Shown here: positions 5,570 to 11,266 of the stretch, piece by piece | How the letters are laid out: each line of letters opens with the position of its first letter | Position numbering within the stretch: the first letter of the stretch is position 1 | NCBI GenBank assembly: GCA_964406935.1 | Contig: CAYOTM010000022.1 | Coordinates: forward strand, 1-11,266 | DNA from: PWHG01 sp964406935 | Lineage (GTDB): Bacteria > Patescibacteriota > Patescibacteriia > Patescibacteriales > UBA12465 | Length of the DNA: 11,266 nt | Direction of reading: 5' to 3' | Program-made: the position numbers and the translations under genes | The notes under the pieces: generated by a model | What the model was told of the DNA's origin: nothing | What the model saw: only the letters and a program-made list of their open reading frames with translations | Databases searched by the model: none

Positions 5570-5598
5570 AATATAACGATTTTTTTCGAAGATAACAA
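5570..5598 (-). promoter_or_regulatory. Promoter of the methyltransferase gene
   Basis: On the minus strand TTGTTA (5598-5593), 17 bp, TATATT (5575-5570), giving a leader of only about 15 nt before the ATG at 5548. Confidence 0.55.
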
Positions 5599-5627
5599 GT
5601 TGGGTCAGGGAACTGCTCGCCAATAAA

Positions 5628-5651
5628 AAAAGCCGGGTTTAGTCGGCTTTT
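5628..5651. terminator. Terminator after the 5660 gene, bidirectional shape
   Basis: AAAAGCCG (5628-5635), 8-nt loop, CGGCTTTT (5644-5651), with further A and T outside. In its useful (minus) orientation the T run ends transcription from the 5660-6082 gene. Confidence 0.88.
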
Positions 5652-5659
5652 ATTTTTTA

Positions 5660-6082
5660 TCATTTTTTAATGGCATTCACCACTGATTCCCAAAACCATT
5701 CCGGAATTATTTTGCCTAATTTGGCTAATTTTTTTTCTTCTTCTTCCTCCAGATAGAACCAGGTTTTGATGAAGATTTTAATTTTGGGGTTGAGTTCTTT
5801 GATGCGCACCAAAGCTTTCCGTAATCTTGCTTGGCAAGTATGACAACTGACCTCTTCTTGATAGTTAGAATTATCCGCATCGCAAATTAAAACATCCGCC
5901 TCCAGAATCGGAGTAATAAAAGTGTAGAAAAAATCATTGTCGGGGTTAAGGTGGCCAGCGATTAACTTCCAATCAATTTGGCGACGACTCCATTTTTCAT
6001 AATCGCGATGAGTTTTAGTGTTGGTATTAAAATCTTGAGCGCCACGGGCGTCTCCATGCAGGAAAATGACAACTTTTTTCAT
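5660..6082 (-). CDS. Hypothetical cytosolic alpha/beta protein
   Basis: 140 residues, family not recognised. The N-terminus KKVVIFLHGD is a strand running into a loop with Gly, His and Asp, as in many alpha/beta folds. ILEADVLICDADNSNYQEE (60-78) looks like a second strand with an acidic loop, and KIKIFIKTWFYLEEEEEKKL a later strand and helix. A single CxxC (Cys80, Cys83) stands in the middle. The pattern of short strands ending in Asp/Asn loops resembles nucleotide- or sugar-handling alpha/beta proteins, but no catalytic motif can be assigned. No SD. Transcribed from its own minus-strand promoter (6129-6157) and terminated at 5628-5651, so it is separate from the methyltransferase. Confidence 0.83.
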   Translation of the reverse strand: MKKVVIFLHGDARGAQDFNTNTKTHRDYEKWSRRQIDWKLIAGHLNPDNDFFYTFITPILEADVLICDADNSNYQEEVSCHTCQARLRKALVRIKELNPKIKIFIKTWFYLEEEEEKKLAKLGKIIPEWFWESVVNAIKK

Positions 6083-6128
6083 TATAATGGGGTTTTTAGT
6101 TAAATGAACGATTTTTATAGCTCTTTAG

Positions 6129-6157
6129 ATACTAAAAGATAAATTTTATTTTGTCAA
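6129..6157 (-). promoter_or_regulatory. Promoter of the 5660 gene
   Basis: On the minus strand TTGACA (6157-6152), 17 bp, TAGTAT (6134-6129). Confidence 0.72.
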
Positions 6158-6181
6158 GATTAAGGCTAAATTATCTTGACA
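6152..6181. repeat. Inverted repeat joining two divergent -35 boxes
   Basis: TGTCAAGAT (6152-6160) and ATCTTGACA (6173-6181) are perfect reverse complements with a 12-bp spacer. Six of the nine bases in each arm are the -35 box itself; the AGAT/ATCT extension is extra symmetry. Confidence 0.75.
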
Positions 6182-6204
6182 TTATCTTCTAAATATGCTA
6201 TAAT
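6176..6204 (+). promoter_or_regulatory. Perfect consensus promoter of the 6306/6940 operon
   Basis: TTGACA (6176-6181), 17 bp, TATAAT (6199-6204). Both boxes and the spacing are the sigma-70 ideal, suggesting strong transcription unless repressed. Confidence 0.85.
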
Positions 6205-6209
6205 AGACT

Positions 6210-6275
6210 ATTAAAGTTGGGATGTGGATAAGTGTCTATAAACCAGCTTTAATCAGGTCTTTAACAATGAAATAA
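6210..6275 (+). promoter_or_regulatory. Structured leader of the 6306 operon, with a possible leader peptide
   Basis: ATTAAAGTTGG (6210-6220) pairs with CCAGCTTTAAT (6243-6253), 11 pairs with one G-U, at the very 5' end of the expected RNA. In the loop begins a frame, ATG at 6222 to TAA at 6275, encoding 17 residues (MWISVYKPALIRSLTMK). No SD precedes it. The stem could protect the RNA end; the leader peptide is speculative. Confidence 0.45.
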
Positions 6276-6305
6276 ACAGAAATATTAACCCAAAAAAAAG
6301 AAAAA

Positions 6306-6920
6306 ATGATGAAAAATGCAATGTTTGAAGGCGCTATTACGGCGGCCATGCTAACTGTTTTTAAGTCTTTTACGTCAGCTGCTGAAGAAAAGGGGGCTGA
6401 TTTCTTGAAGTCCAAAGTTTTTGGATTTGGCTTGACTGACGAAACCCTTTATTGGGATGCTCGGGCCATCGCTATTAAGGAAGGGATGGTTACTGCCGAA
6501 GAGGCAAATAAGCTGGATAAAAAAATGAATAGTTTTGATGATGCCGCGAAAGCTCGTATTATCCGAATTATTGGTAGCGGCGAACAAGAGGTAATGACTG
6601 AGGATATCGTTATAAAAGACGGTTCTCCAGTATTTGACAAAAAGGGCAATCCCCTTAAGAAAAAAATAACCTATAAGGGGAATATGAGAGGATCAGTAAT
6701 AGTTGCTATGCTCTGTAAAATGGATGACGAGCAACTTTCTGAATTTATCTCTGCTGCTCGAGGTCTGGATACTTTTCAGAAGTCTATAAAAGATTCTTTA
6801 TCTAAGGTGTTTAAAGCCTTGGAGGAGAGTCAGATTAGGCAAGATGGAGACAAGGTTTTTCCTAATGAGACTTGGCTCGAGAGAAAAGCTCGTGAAATTA
6901 AAAACCGAGGTTCAATCTAA
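6306..6920 (+). CDS. Hypothetical soluble protein, first gene of a two-gene operon
   Basis: 204 residues, family not recognised. Mostly helical and charged: a moderately hydrophobic N-terminus (FEGAITAAMLTVFKSFTSAAEEKG) that may be an amphipathic helix, a helical block with MVTAEEANKLDKKMNSFDDA, a short beta-like insert (DIVIKDGSPVFDKKGNPLKKK), and a C-terminal helical part (LDTFQKSIKDSLSKVFKALEE) ending in basic KAREIKNRGSI. No Cys motif or nucleotide-binding motif apart from one Cys. No signal peptide. The ATG at 6306 is used; 6309 and 6321 are also possible, and there is no SD. The next gene starts 19 bases after the stop, so the two proteins are likely made together and may interact. Confidence 0.85.
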   Translation: MMKNAMFEGAITAAMLTVFKSFTSAAEEKGADFLKSKVFGFGLTDETLYWDARAIAIKEGMVTAEEANKLDKKMNSFDDAAKARIIRIIGSGEQEVMTEDIVIKDGSPVFDKKGNPLKKKITYKGNMRGSVIVAMLCKMDDEQLSEFISAARGLDTFQKSIKDSLSKVFKALEESQIRQDGDKVFPNETWLERKAREIKNRGSI

Positions 6921-6939
6921 AATTACGGAGGACAAAAAA

Positions 6940-8181
6940 ATGAACATTATTTTGATTACTGTTTTTATGACCTTTATGGTTATGTTGATTTTTTGGACAT
7001 CCTTTCGTAATTGGATTGGACGTCAATTGGGAGCGCTATGGGTTATTGCTCAAGCGTATTTCCCAAATATTTGGAATAATGTCAGAAATTTTTTAGGACT
7101 TTATTCCATAGTTTTAGTTATTACGGCTGTCATTTCACTGGTTTTAATAATCTTAGGATTGTTAGTACCTTGGCCAGGATTTACAGCCTTCGCATTTGTG
7201 TTGGCTTGCATGCTAATTCTTTTGGCCTGGTTACCGGCTGGAATAATTTTGAGAGTTTTTCGGATCAACACTGCTGTTGTTCCACAAGCTCTCAAAGTTT
7301 TCATCGCTTGGATTGCCTTTCTTGGTTTTCTAGCGATGGTTTTTCCGGAATTGGTTTCCTTTACAGCGCTAATGGGAGTGGCTTTGGTTGCTCTCATTTC
7401 CTTGGGGTTAACCGCCAAGATGAATTTTCTGGATAAAGTTATCTGGCCACTGGTAGTTGTAATGTTGCTAACTATCGGCTGGAAGCACTTCTTTCCGGAA
7501 AGTTTCCGTTCGACAGTTCGCTATACTCAATCATGGAGTAAGCGCATTACTACTTTAAAGGACAGGGGCAGCATCAACAATGAAATGGATGCGGCCACTA
7601 CTTATGCGGTTGTCTTAATGGACACTAGAGTTCTTTATGTCAAGAACGGCGAACAACTTGATGTTGTTGACCACCCTCTGACTAGAGGAACTATTGTTCG
7701 CCTGGTTAATCACAAATCCGAGGTCTTCGTTTATGAGGGCCAAGGATTGGTGGAAATTCAGTTATCCACCGAGAACGAAACCTTCATAAACGGTAGGCGC
7801 TATTGGATAGAGGCTGAGTTTGTGCAGATAGCTTCTCCCAGGGACATTGTTCCCAGGGATGATAGCTTGTTGCCTAAAAACCAACAAGCACAATCATCTT
7901 CGCCTCAACAAAGCCAGCCCCTAGAACTAATTGTTTTGGGGCCGGGCACTCACCGAATCAAGGTTCTCCCTGGAGAACCAAGCGAGCTGATGCAAATTAG
8001 AGCATCAAACCCGATGGCTTGTGGCCCCTATTCATTTCAATCACCTCGGTATAACTATGAAATCTGGTTTACTGATGGTGATCGAATTATTGGAGGCCGT
8101 GGTATTATGCCCCACAAAGTGAATCCTATTTTTCGTCTGTTTAGCCAAACAGGCGATGAGGTCACGATAATTGTTATTTAA
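6940..8181 (+). CDS. Polytopic membrane protein with SH3-like and C-terminal beta domains
   Basis: 413 residues; family not recognised. The ATG at 6940 is chosen over an in-frame ATG at 6844, which lies inside the upstream gene, because SD GGAGG (6927-6931) sits eight bases before it. Residues 1-181 hold about six hydrophobic helices (near 3-20, 55-77, 80-105, 117-137, 141-158, 166-181). Residues about 222-296 look like a bacterial SH3-like domain (VLYVKNGEQLDVVDHPLTRG, then YWIEAEFVQI), known in envelope proteins for binding wall peptides or protein ligands. A Gln/Ser-rich linker (314-327) leads to a last beta-rich domain (329-413; LGPGTHRIKVLPGEPSELM). It likely presents the soluble domains on one side of the membrane. 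Second gene of the 6306 operon, followed by a strong terminator. Confidence 0.87.
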   Translation: MNIILITVFMTFMVMLIFWTSFRNWIGRQLGALWVIAQAYFPNIWNNVRNFLGLYSIVLVITAVISLVLIILGLLVPWPGFTAFAFVLACMLILLAWLPAGIILRVFRINTAVVPQALKVFIAWIAFLGFLAMVFPELVSFTALMGVALVALISLGLTAKMNFLDKVIWPLVVVMLLTIGWKHFFPESFRSTVRYTQSWSKRITTLKDRGSINNEMDAATTYAVVLMDTRVLYVKNGEQLDVVDHPLTRGTIVRLVNHKSEVFVYEGQGLVEIQLSTENETFINGRRYWIEAEFVQIASPRDIVPRDDSLLPKNQQAQSSSPQQSQPLELIVLGPGTHRIKVLPGEPSELMQIRASNPMACGPYSFQSPRYNYEIWFTDGDRIIGGRGIMPHKVNPIFRLFSQTGDEVTIIVI

Positions 8182-8185
8182 ATTC

Positions 8186-8217
8186 GGGGAGCAAATTATA
8201 TTGCTCCCCCTTTTTTT
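8186..8217 (+). terminator. Terminator of the 6306/6940 operon
   Basis: GGGGAGCAA (8186-8194), loop ATTATA, TTGCTCCCC (8201-8209), then C and seven T. Confidence 0.93.
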
Positions 8218-8230
8218 ATTTTTTTAAAAA

Positions 8231-8239
8231 TGTTATAAT
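8231..8239 (+). promoter_or_regulatory. Extended -10 promoter of the pilin-like gene
   Basis: TGTTATAAT: a TG one base before TATAAT (8234-8239). The -35 position holds only T residues, which an extended -10 can tolerate. Confidence 0.6.
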
Positions 8240-8261
8240 TTTAATATCTTGAAATAAAAAT

Positions 8262-8630
8262 ATGCATAAATTTTTCATTTTTGTTCTGGTGATTTTGTTG
8301 GGTTTAACTTTAGCTAATTCTTTTGTTTTTGCTCAAACCGCTGCTTGTCCTGGTGATGGCTCTACAATTTGTTTAGATAACCCACTAGGAAAAGAGGTTA
8401 ATGATCCCAATGTTTTAATTGGTCAGGTAATTAATTCAATTTTTGGAGTGGTTGGTTCTTTGGCTTTAATCATGTTTATTTATGGTGGCTTAATTTGGAT
8501 GACTTCAGCTGGTAGTCAGGATAAAATTAAAAAGGGTAAAGATATTATTGTTTGGTCAGTAATTGGTTTAGCCGTTATTTTTTCCGCTTACGCCTTAGTT
8601 CGCTTTGTAATTGTTAATATTGGTGCTTAA
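8262..8630 (+). CDS. TrbC/VirB2-like pilin protein (Mbov_0395-like)
   Basis: 122 residues. An N-terminal signal peptide (about 1-25, ending SFVFAQ) is followed by a short segment with two Cys (29, 37), which may form a disulfide, and then two transmembrane helices (about 54-80 and 95-119) separated by a basic turn, SQDKIKKGKD. This arrangement, with GGLIWMTSAGSQDKIKKGKD between helices and an N-terminal QVINSIFGVVGSLA, is what is known from VirB2/TrbC-type pilin subunits and the Mbov_0395-type proteins common in Patescibacteria. In type IV secretion such subunits polymerise into surface filaments; in the present context no VirB4, VirB6 or other secretion genes are in view, so a filament role is inference. 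Expressed alone, with its own promoter and terminator; no SD. Confidence 0.85.
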   Translation: MHKFFIFVLVILLGLTLANSFVFAQTAACPGDGSTICLDNPLGKEVNDPNVLIGQVINSIFGVVGSLALIMFIYGGLIWMTSAGSQDKIKKGKDIIVWSVIGLAVIFSAYALVRFVIVNIGA

Positions 8631-8642
8631 ATATTTACCGCT

Positions 8643-8680
8643 AACCTGAAAGATCTCTTTTTATCTTTCAGGTTTTTATT
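8643..8680 (+). terminator. Terminator of the pilin-like gene
   Basis: AACCTGAAAGAT (8643-8654), 8-nt loop, ATCTTTCAGGTT (8663-8674), T-rich tail. Confidence 0.93.
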
Positions 8681-8686
8681 TTTAGT

Positions 8687-8714
8687 TTGACAATCAGCAT
8701 TTTTTATATATAAT
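8687..8714 (+). promoter_or_regulatory. Promoter of tRNA-Tyr
   Basis: TTGACA (8687-8692), 16 bp, TATAAT (8709-8714); expected start about ten bases before the tRNA. Confidence 0.75.
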
Positions 8715-8730
8715 TAAAAAAGATTATTGA

Positions 8731-8814
8731 GGGTCGGTACCGAAGCGGTCAAACGGGGCAGACTGTAAATCTGCTGGCCTTGTGCCTTCGTTGGTTCGAA
8801 TCCAGCCCGGCCCA
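8731..8814 (+). tRNA. tRNA-Tyr (GTA)
   Basis: 84 nt, class II. Acceptor GGGTCGG (8731-8737) pairs with CCGGCCC (8807-8813), with discriminator A at 8814. D stem CCG/CGG with GGTC in the loop. Anticodon stem GCAGA/TCTGC around loop CTGTAAA, anticodon GTA at 8765-8767. A long variable arm with GGC/GCC, as expected for bacterial tRNA-Tyr. T arm GTTGG, TTCGAAT, CCAGC. The 3' CCA is not encoded (CTTT follows), so it must be added by a nucleotidyltransferase. Confidence 0.95.
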
Positions 8815-8822
8815 CTTTATCA

Positions 8823-8854
8823 CGCCATAGTCGCGTTATGACGCGACGAAGGCG
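8823..8854 (+). other. GC-rich hairpin after tRNA-Tyr
   Basis: CGCC (8823-8826) pairs with GGCG (8851-8854), and inside it GTCGCG (8830-8835) with CGCGAC (8842-8847), separated by a 3x3 internal loop (ATA/GAA) and closed by loop TTATGA. It is far richer in GC than its surroundings and lies between the tRNA and its terminator. It may be a trailer element or part of a small RNA. Confidence 0.6.
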
Positions 8855-8867
8855 GGCTTCACTAAAG

Positions 8868-8888
8868 ACAGACGACAGTCTGTTTTTT
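8868..8888 (+). terminator. Terminator of the tRNA-Tyr transcript
   Basis: ACAGAC (8868-8873), loop GACA, GTCTGT (8878-8883), T run to 8888. Confidence 0.9.
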
Positions 8889-8998
8889 GCTTTATTTATT
8901 TTATTTTTTAATTATTAAGATAATTTTATATATTATAGCCAAAATAATAGGCTTGCCCCCTTTTTTAATTAAGAATATTTTGTAACCTTTTAATTGCT

Positions 8999-9070
8999 TT
9001 GACGTTTATTATTGTAGATAAATTTATATATTTTATAAATCTCAGCTTGTTAATTTTTTAAAAAACAAGC
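8999..9070 (+). promoter_or_regulatory. Possible promoter and leader hairpin of the 9080 gene
   Basis: TTGACG (8999-9004) with TTTATA (9023-9028) at 18 bp is a possible promoter. Downstream, GCTTGTT (9045-9051) and AACAAGC (9064-9070) form a hairpin ending nine bases before the ATG. The rest of 8890-9044 is AT-rich and shows no gene. Confidence 0.45.
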
Positions 9071-9079
9071 CTTAAATCT

Positions 9080-9784
9080 ATGAATAACAAAAATTATTCA
9101 GTTCTTTGGACGGTAATAATTGTTTCTTCTTTGCTTATTTTTGGGGCCTACGCCTATCGTCAACTAGATAAAAATAAAAATCTAGAAAATAATGAAAATC
9201 AAATAGAGCTAATTGGTGGCCAGACCGATGAGCATGACTGTTTAATTGCTGCTGGCTATTCTTGGTGTGAAGCCAAGGGCAAGTGTTTGCGAGAATGGGA
9301 GGAGCCCTGCATTCTTGAAGCTACTGTTAGTGATCTTCAGCTGATTAAACAAGCTTTCAGCGACAAGTATGATCGGGACTTAGAGGAAATTTTAGTGACC
9401 GTTGAAAAATTTACTGGAGACTTTGCTCGCGGTAGTATAAAATTTGCGGTTGATGGTGAGTTTAATGCCGGCGGTCTCTTTTTAGCTTATAAGGAAAACG
9501 GAGTTTGGAAATTAGCTTTTGATGGTAATGGCATGTATTCTTGTCAGGAAATGGAAGCTTATAATTTTCCGACTGACATGATCTTGGGTTGTTATGAGGT
9601 AGAATCCGTGGAAAGCAATAATCTTCAGCTCGCCAACCCCGCTTCAGTTTATTGTCAACAGCAAGGTGGTCGCCTAGAAATGAGAACTGATGCCACTGGC
9701 GGACAACAGGGTATTTGTTTATTTCCCGGTGGCAAGGAATGTGAAGAATGGGCTTTTTTTCGCGGCGAATGCCAATCTGATTAA
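9080..9784 (+). CDS. Membrane-anchored Cys-rich protein with DUF333 domain
   Basis: 234 residues. A single N-terminal hydrophobic helix (about 8-27) acts as signal anchor; no lipobox is seen. Then a Cys cluster, DCLIAAGYSWCEAKGKCLRE and WEEPC (Cys54, 63, 69, 77), a central domain (about 85-172, including VWKLAFDGNGMYSC) and a C-terminal DUF333 domain (about 185-231: ANPASVYCQQQGGRLEMRTD, GICLFPGGKECEEWAF, RGEC). Ten Cys in all (also 155, 171, 192, 213, 221, 231), an even number that fits disulfides outside the membrane. DUF333 proteins are known from bacteria, sometimes labelled putative hemolysin without proof; function unknown. The Cys cluster before it recurs in such proteins. No SD. Single gene. 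Confidence 0.88.
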   Translation: MNNKNYSVLWTVIIVSSLLIFGAYAYRQLDKNKNLENNENQIELIGGQTDEHDCLIAAGYSWCEAKGKCLREWEEPCILEATVSDLQLIKQAFSDKYDRDLEEILVTVEKFTGDFARGSIKFAVDGEFNAGGLFLAYKENGVWKLAFDGNGMYSCQEMEAYNFPTDMILGCYEVESVESNNLQLANPASVYCQQQGGRLEMRTDATGGQQGICLFPGGKECEEWAFFRGECQSD

Positions 9785-9936
9785 TTAGTCCTGATTAGTT
9801 AAATAATTAATAATCTTGAGCCTTTCATATTTAATCAAGAACTCATCGTCGGGCTTAATATTTTTTCCCCACTAATGATTTTTTATTGGCGATTTTTAAA
9901 TGTTTTTGCTATAATAAGCTTATAAAATTTATTAAT
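9785..9936. other. Intergenic stretch before the mutM unit
   Basis: AT-rich with no gene. A weak hairpin TCTTGA/TCAAGA near 9814-9841 lacks a T tract, so the 9080 gene has no clear terminator. The right end holds the mutM-unit promoter. Confidence 0.5.
9886..9915 (+). promoter_or_regulatory. Promoter of the small peptide and mutM
   Basis: TTGGCG (9886-9891), 18 bp, TATAAT (9910-9915), about 20 bp before the ATG at 9937. Confidence 0.65.
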
Positions 9937-10041
9937 ATGCCAATTATCAATCCTGACAAAATGGGTCTGAGCTTCTTAAAGGTTTTTATTGTTGAATTTA
10001 TTGTTCTCAGCCTAGTTTTAGCGGTTATTTTCTTAATTTAA
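9937..10041 (+). CDS. 34-residue single-helix membrane peptide upstream of mutM
   Basis: MPIINPDKMGLSFLKVFIVE starts a frame that continues as one strongly hydrophobic helix (about 13-34, FIVLSLVLAVIFLI) and ends in a TAA at 10039-10041, five bases before the mutM start. A polar N-terminus and membrane-spanning C-terminus give a tail-anchored shape. It is the first frame behind a TATAAT-type promoter, and no other gene fills the leader, so translation is plausible; there is no SD. It may serve as a small membrane protein, or its translation may feed ribosomes to mutM through the short intergenic distance. Confidence 0.55.
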   Translation: MPIINPDKMGLSFLKVFIVEFIVLSLVLAVIFLI

Positions 10042-10046
10042 TTTGT

Positions 10047-10961
10047 ATGCCCGAATTGCCTGAAGTGGAGACTGTTCGTCGTGATTTAAGTAAAAAATTA
10101 GACGGTCGCCAAATTCTTAAAATTCAAATTTTTGACTTTAAAAATGTCGCCCCTTCGGCGGCTTTTTTGACTAAGCATTTACCTCAGATGATTATCTGGA
10201 GACTGGACAGGCGGGGGAAATTATTAATTGTTAAGTTACGGGCGACTAATTCTAAATTAAAAACTCGCTTGAAAAATTCTAAAAATAATTTACTGATTCA
10301 CTTGAAAATGACTGGCCAATTAATTTATCAGGAGAAAAATTTGAGTTTATTCGGTGGTCATAGTTTATCTAATAAATCTTTAGCGGCTGCCGTGGGGGGG
10401 CCCTTGCCTAATCGCTTTACTCGGGTGCAGTTAGATTTGTCTGGAGGAACTACTTTATTTTTTAATGATTTGCGTAAATTTGCTTATCTAAAATTAGTTG
10501 ACGATCAAGAGCTAGCGACTATTTTGGCAAAAAATTATGGACCGGAGCCCTTAAGCCCGGAGTTTACTCTGGATTTTTTTCAGCAATTAATTAAACGTCA
10601 TCAGACAAATATTAAAGCTTTATTATTAAAACAAACCGCGATTGCTGGTCTGGGTAATATATATGTGGATGAGGCTTTATTTTTAGCCGATATTAAGCCC
10701 AAGCGTCGAGCCAAGTCATTAACTAAGCAAGAAATTAGCAACCTATATCAGGCAATTAACCAGATTATTTCTCAAGCGATTAAGTATCGAGGAACTACTT
10801 TTAGTCGTTTTGTCGATGCTAGTGGTCGTCAGGGTAATTTTTCCCAACACCTTAAGGTTTATGGTCGCGCAGGTCAGGCTTGCCTAGTCTGTCAAACACC
10901 GATTGTAAAAATTAAATTAGCTGGTCGGGGAACGCACTATTGTCTTAAATGTCAACGATAA
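10047..10961 (+). CDS. mutM: Formamidopyrimidine-DNA glycosylase (Fpg), oxidised-base repair
   Basis: Removes 8-oxoguanine and other oxidised purines and cuts the abasic site by beta,delta-elimination. Nearly all key elements are present: catalytic Pro2 and Glu3 in MPELPEVETVRR, Lys58 (RRGK), the intercalating region LIHLKMTGQ (83-91), NDLRKF (140-145), the helix-two-turn-helix AIAGLGNIYVDEALFLADIK (198-217) with Asn204, and a C-terminal zinc finger with Cys279, 282, 299, 302 and Arg294 in the beta-hairpin (GRGTHYC). At 304 residues it is about 30 longer than the usual 270; extra sequence is at about 66-82 (Lys/Asn-rich) and 95-120 (Ser/Ala/Gly-rich), in loops of the N-terminal domain. The ATG at 10047 is fixed because Pro2 must follow it. 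No SD. No clear terminator follows. Confidence 0.96.
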   Translation: MPELPEVETVRRDLSKKLDGRQILKIQIFDFKNVAPSAAFLTKHLPQMIIWRLDRRGKLLIVKLRATNSKLKTRLKNSKNNLLIHLKMTGQLIYQEKNLSLFGGHSLSNKSLAAAVGGPLPNRFTRVQLDLSGGTTLFFNDLRKFAYLKLVDDQELATILAKNYGPEPLSPEFTLDFFQQLIKRHQTNIKALLLKQTAIAGLGNIYVDEALFLADIKPKRRAKSLTKQEISNLYQAINQIISQAIKYRGTTFSRFVDASGRQGNFSQHLKVYGRAGQACLVCQTPIVKIKLAGRGTHYCLKCQR

Positions 10962-11037
10962 ATATTGGCGAGAGTCTCAAGCGATTTCGGCGGTAATTAG
11001 TTGACTTTTATGGTTTTTTTCTTTATTTTATAAGTAG

Positions 11038-11061
11038 GGCAAAATGATTCGCTATTTTGCC
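11038..11061 (+). other. Hairpin in the mutM-rpmG gap
   Basis: GGCAAAAT (11038-11045), loop GATTCGCT, ATTTTGCC (11054-11061), followed by only a short T-poor tail. A TATAAG at 11029-11034 precedes it. It could be a weak terminator for mutM or a leader structure of rpmG; the remainder of 10962-11149 shows no gene. Confidence 0.4.
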
Positions 11062-11149
11062 TGTTTAATAATTATTTAATTAAAATTTTGGCTGTTTCTT
11101 AATTTTTTACTGATTTGGCAGTTAAAAATTTAAGTCGCCGTTTACTCTT

Positions 11150-11266
11150 ATGTCTCAAGATAACATGATTAAATTAGAATGTACTGAATGTAAAACCGTT
11201 AATTATCATTCTCGTAAAAATAAAAAAACTTTAAAGGATCGTTTAGAAATGAAGAAGTTTTGTCAG
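11150..11266 (+). CDS. rpmG: Ribosomal protein bL33, 5' part only
   Basis: 39 codons to the window edge; the full protein is usually about 50-55 residues. A component of the large ribosomal subunit. IKLECTECKTVNYHSRKNKK is followed by TLKDRLEMKKFCQ. The CxxC (Cys11, Cys14) and the third Cys of a second zinc knuckle (Cys38) are visible, so this is the zinc-binding form; the fourth Cys would lie just past the edge. The ATG at 11150 is the first in frame; no SD. Confidence 0.92.
   Translation, partial: MSQDNMIKLECTECKTVNYHSRKNKKTLKDRLEMKKFCQ

Noticed and set aside
5549..5623. TTG-started N-terminal extension of the methyltransferase
   Set aside because: The extension spans the likely promoter at 5570-5598 and starts almost inside the preceding gene's terminator.
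6844..6939. Longer start for the membrane protein
   Set aside because: It lies within the 6306 gene, whereas a good SD precedes the ATG at 6940.
7101..7418. Minus-strand frame of 105 codons inside the membrane protein
   Set aside because: Antisense shadow of the helix-coding region, with a low-complexity composition and no signals.
8262..8630. Type IV secretion or conjugation locus
   Set aside because: Only one pilin-like gene is present; no ATPase, coupling protein or relaxase is seen.

Overview
The window reads as a piece of a low-GC, gene-dense genome of the Patescibacteria (Candidate Phyla Radiation) type, taken from a draft assembly with three 10-base N gaps (649-658, 4587-4596, 4917-4926). 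The lineage is inferred from an unusually short but motif-complete MetK, a two-helix TrbC/VirB2-type (Mbov_0395-like) pilin protein common in that group, many small membrane-anchored proteins of no known family, a tRNA gene without an encoded CCA end, and start sites that mostly lack a Shine-Dalgarno (SD) sequence. One gene at the left end resembles an outer-membrane beta-barrel protein and does not fit that picture well.

Layout. 1-230: no confident gene. 231-1243: secreted beta-rich protein, interrupted by a gap. 1288-2584: promoter, SAM-I riboswitch, intrinsic terminator, metK, terminator. 2599-3572: a 66-residue protein (minus strand) and a ClpP-like protein (plus strand) fired from overlapping divergent promoters that share a -10 region, beside a 32-bp perfect palindrome. 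3576-4130: membrane-anchored unknown. 4141-4670: unknown soluble protein, gapped. 4635-4939: a 54-bp direct repeat (terminator plus next -35 box) flanking a small transcription unit, with a gap. 4958-6082: two minus-strand genes, a SAM-dependent methyltransferase and an unknown. 6129-6204: divergent promoters whose -35 boxes lie in a 9-bp inverted repeat. 6306-8217: two-gene operon of a soluble unknown and a membrane protein with an SH3-like tail. 8231-8680: pilin-like protein. 8687-8888: tRNA-Tyr with a GC-rich hairpin and terminator. 9080-9784: Cys-rich DUF333 protein. 9886-10961: 34-residue membrane peptide and mutM. 11150 to the end: start of rpmG (ribosomal protein bL33).

Most genes are their own transcription unit: a near-consensus sigma-70 type promoter, very often with exactly 17 bp between boxes, in front, and an intrinsic terminator behind. 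The clear operons are 6306/6940 and the small peptide plus mutM. Recognised housekeeping functions are SAM synthesis (metK under SAM feedback), oxidative DNA repair (mutM), translation (tRNA-Tyr, bL33) and a cell-surface pilin-like protein. The rest is hypothetical. The most unusual material is regulatory: the shared -10 divergent promoter with its palindrome, the SD hairpin of the ClpP-like gene, the repeated terminator/promoter cassette, and the structured leader of the 6306 operon.
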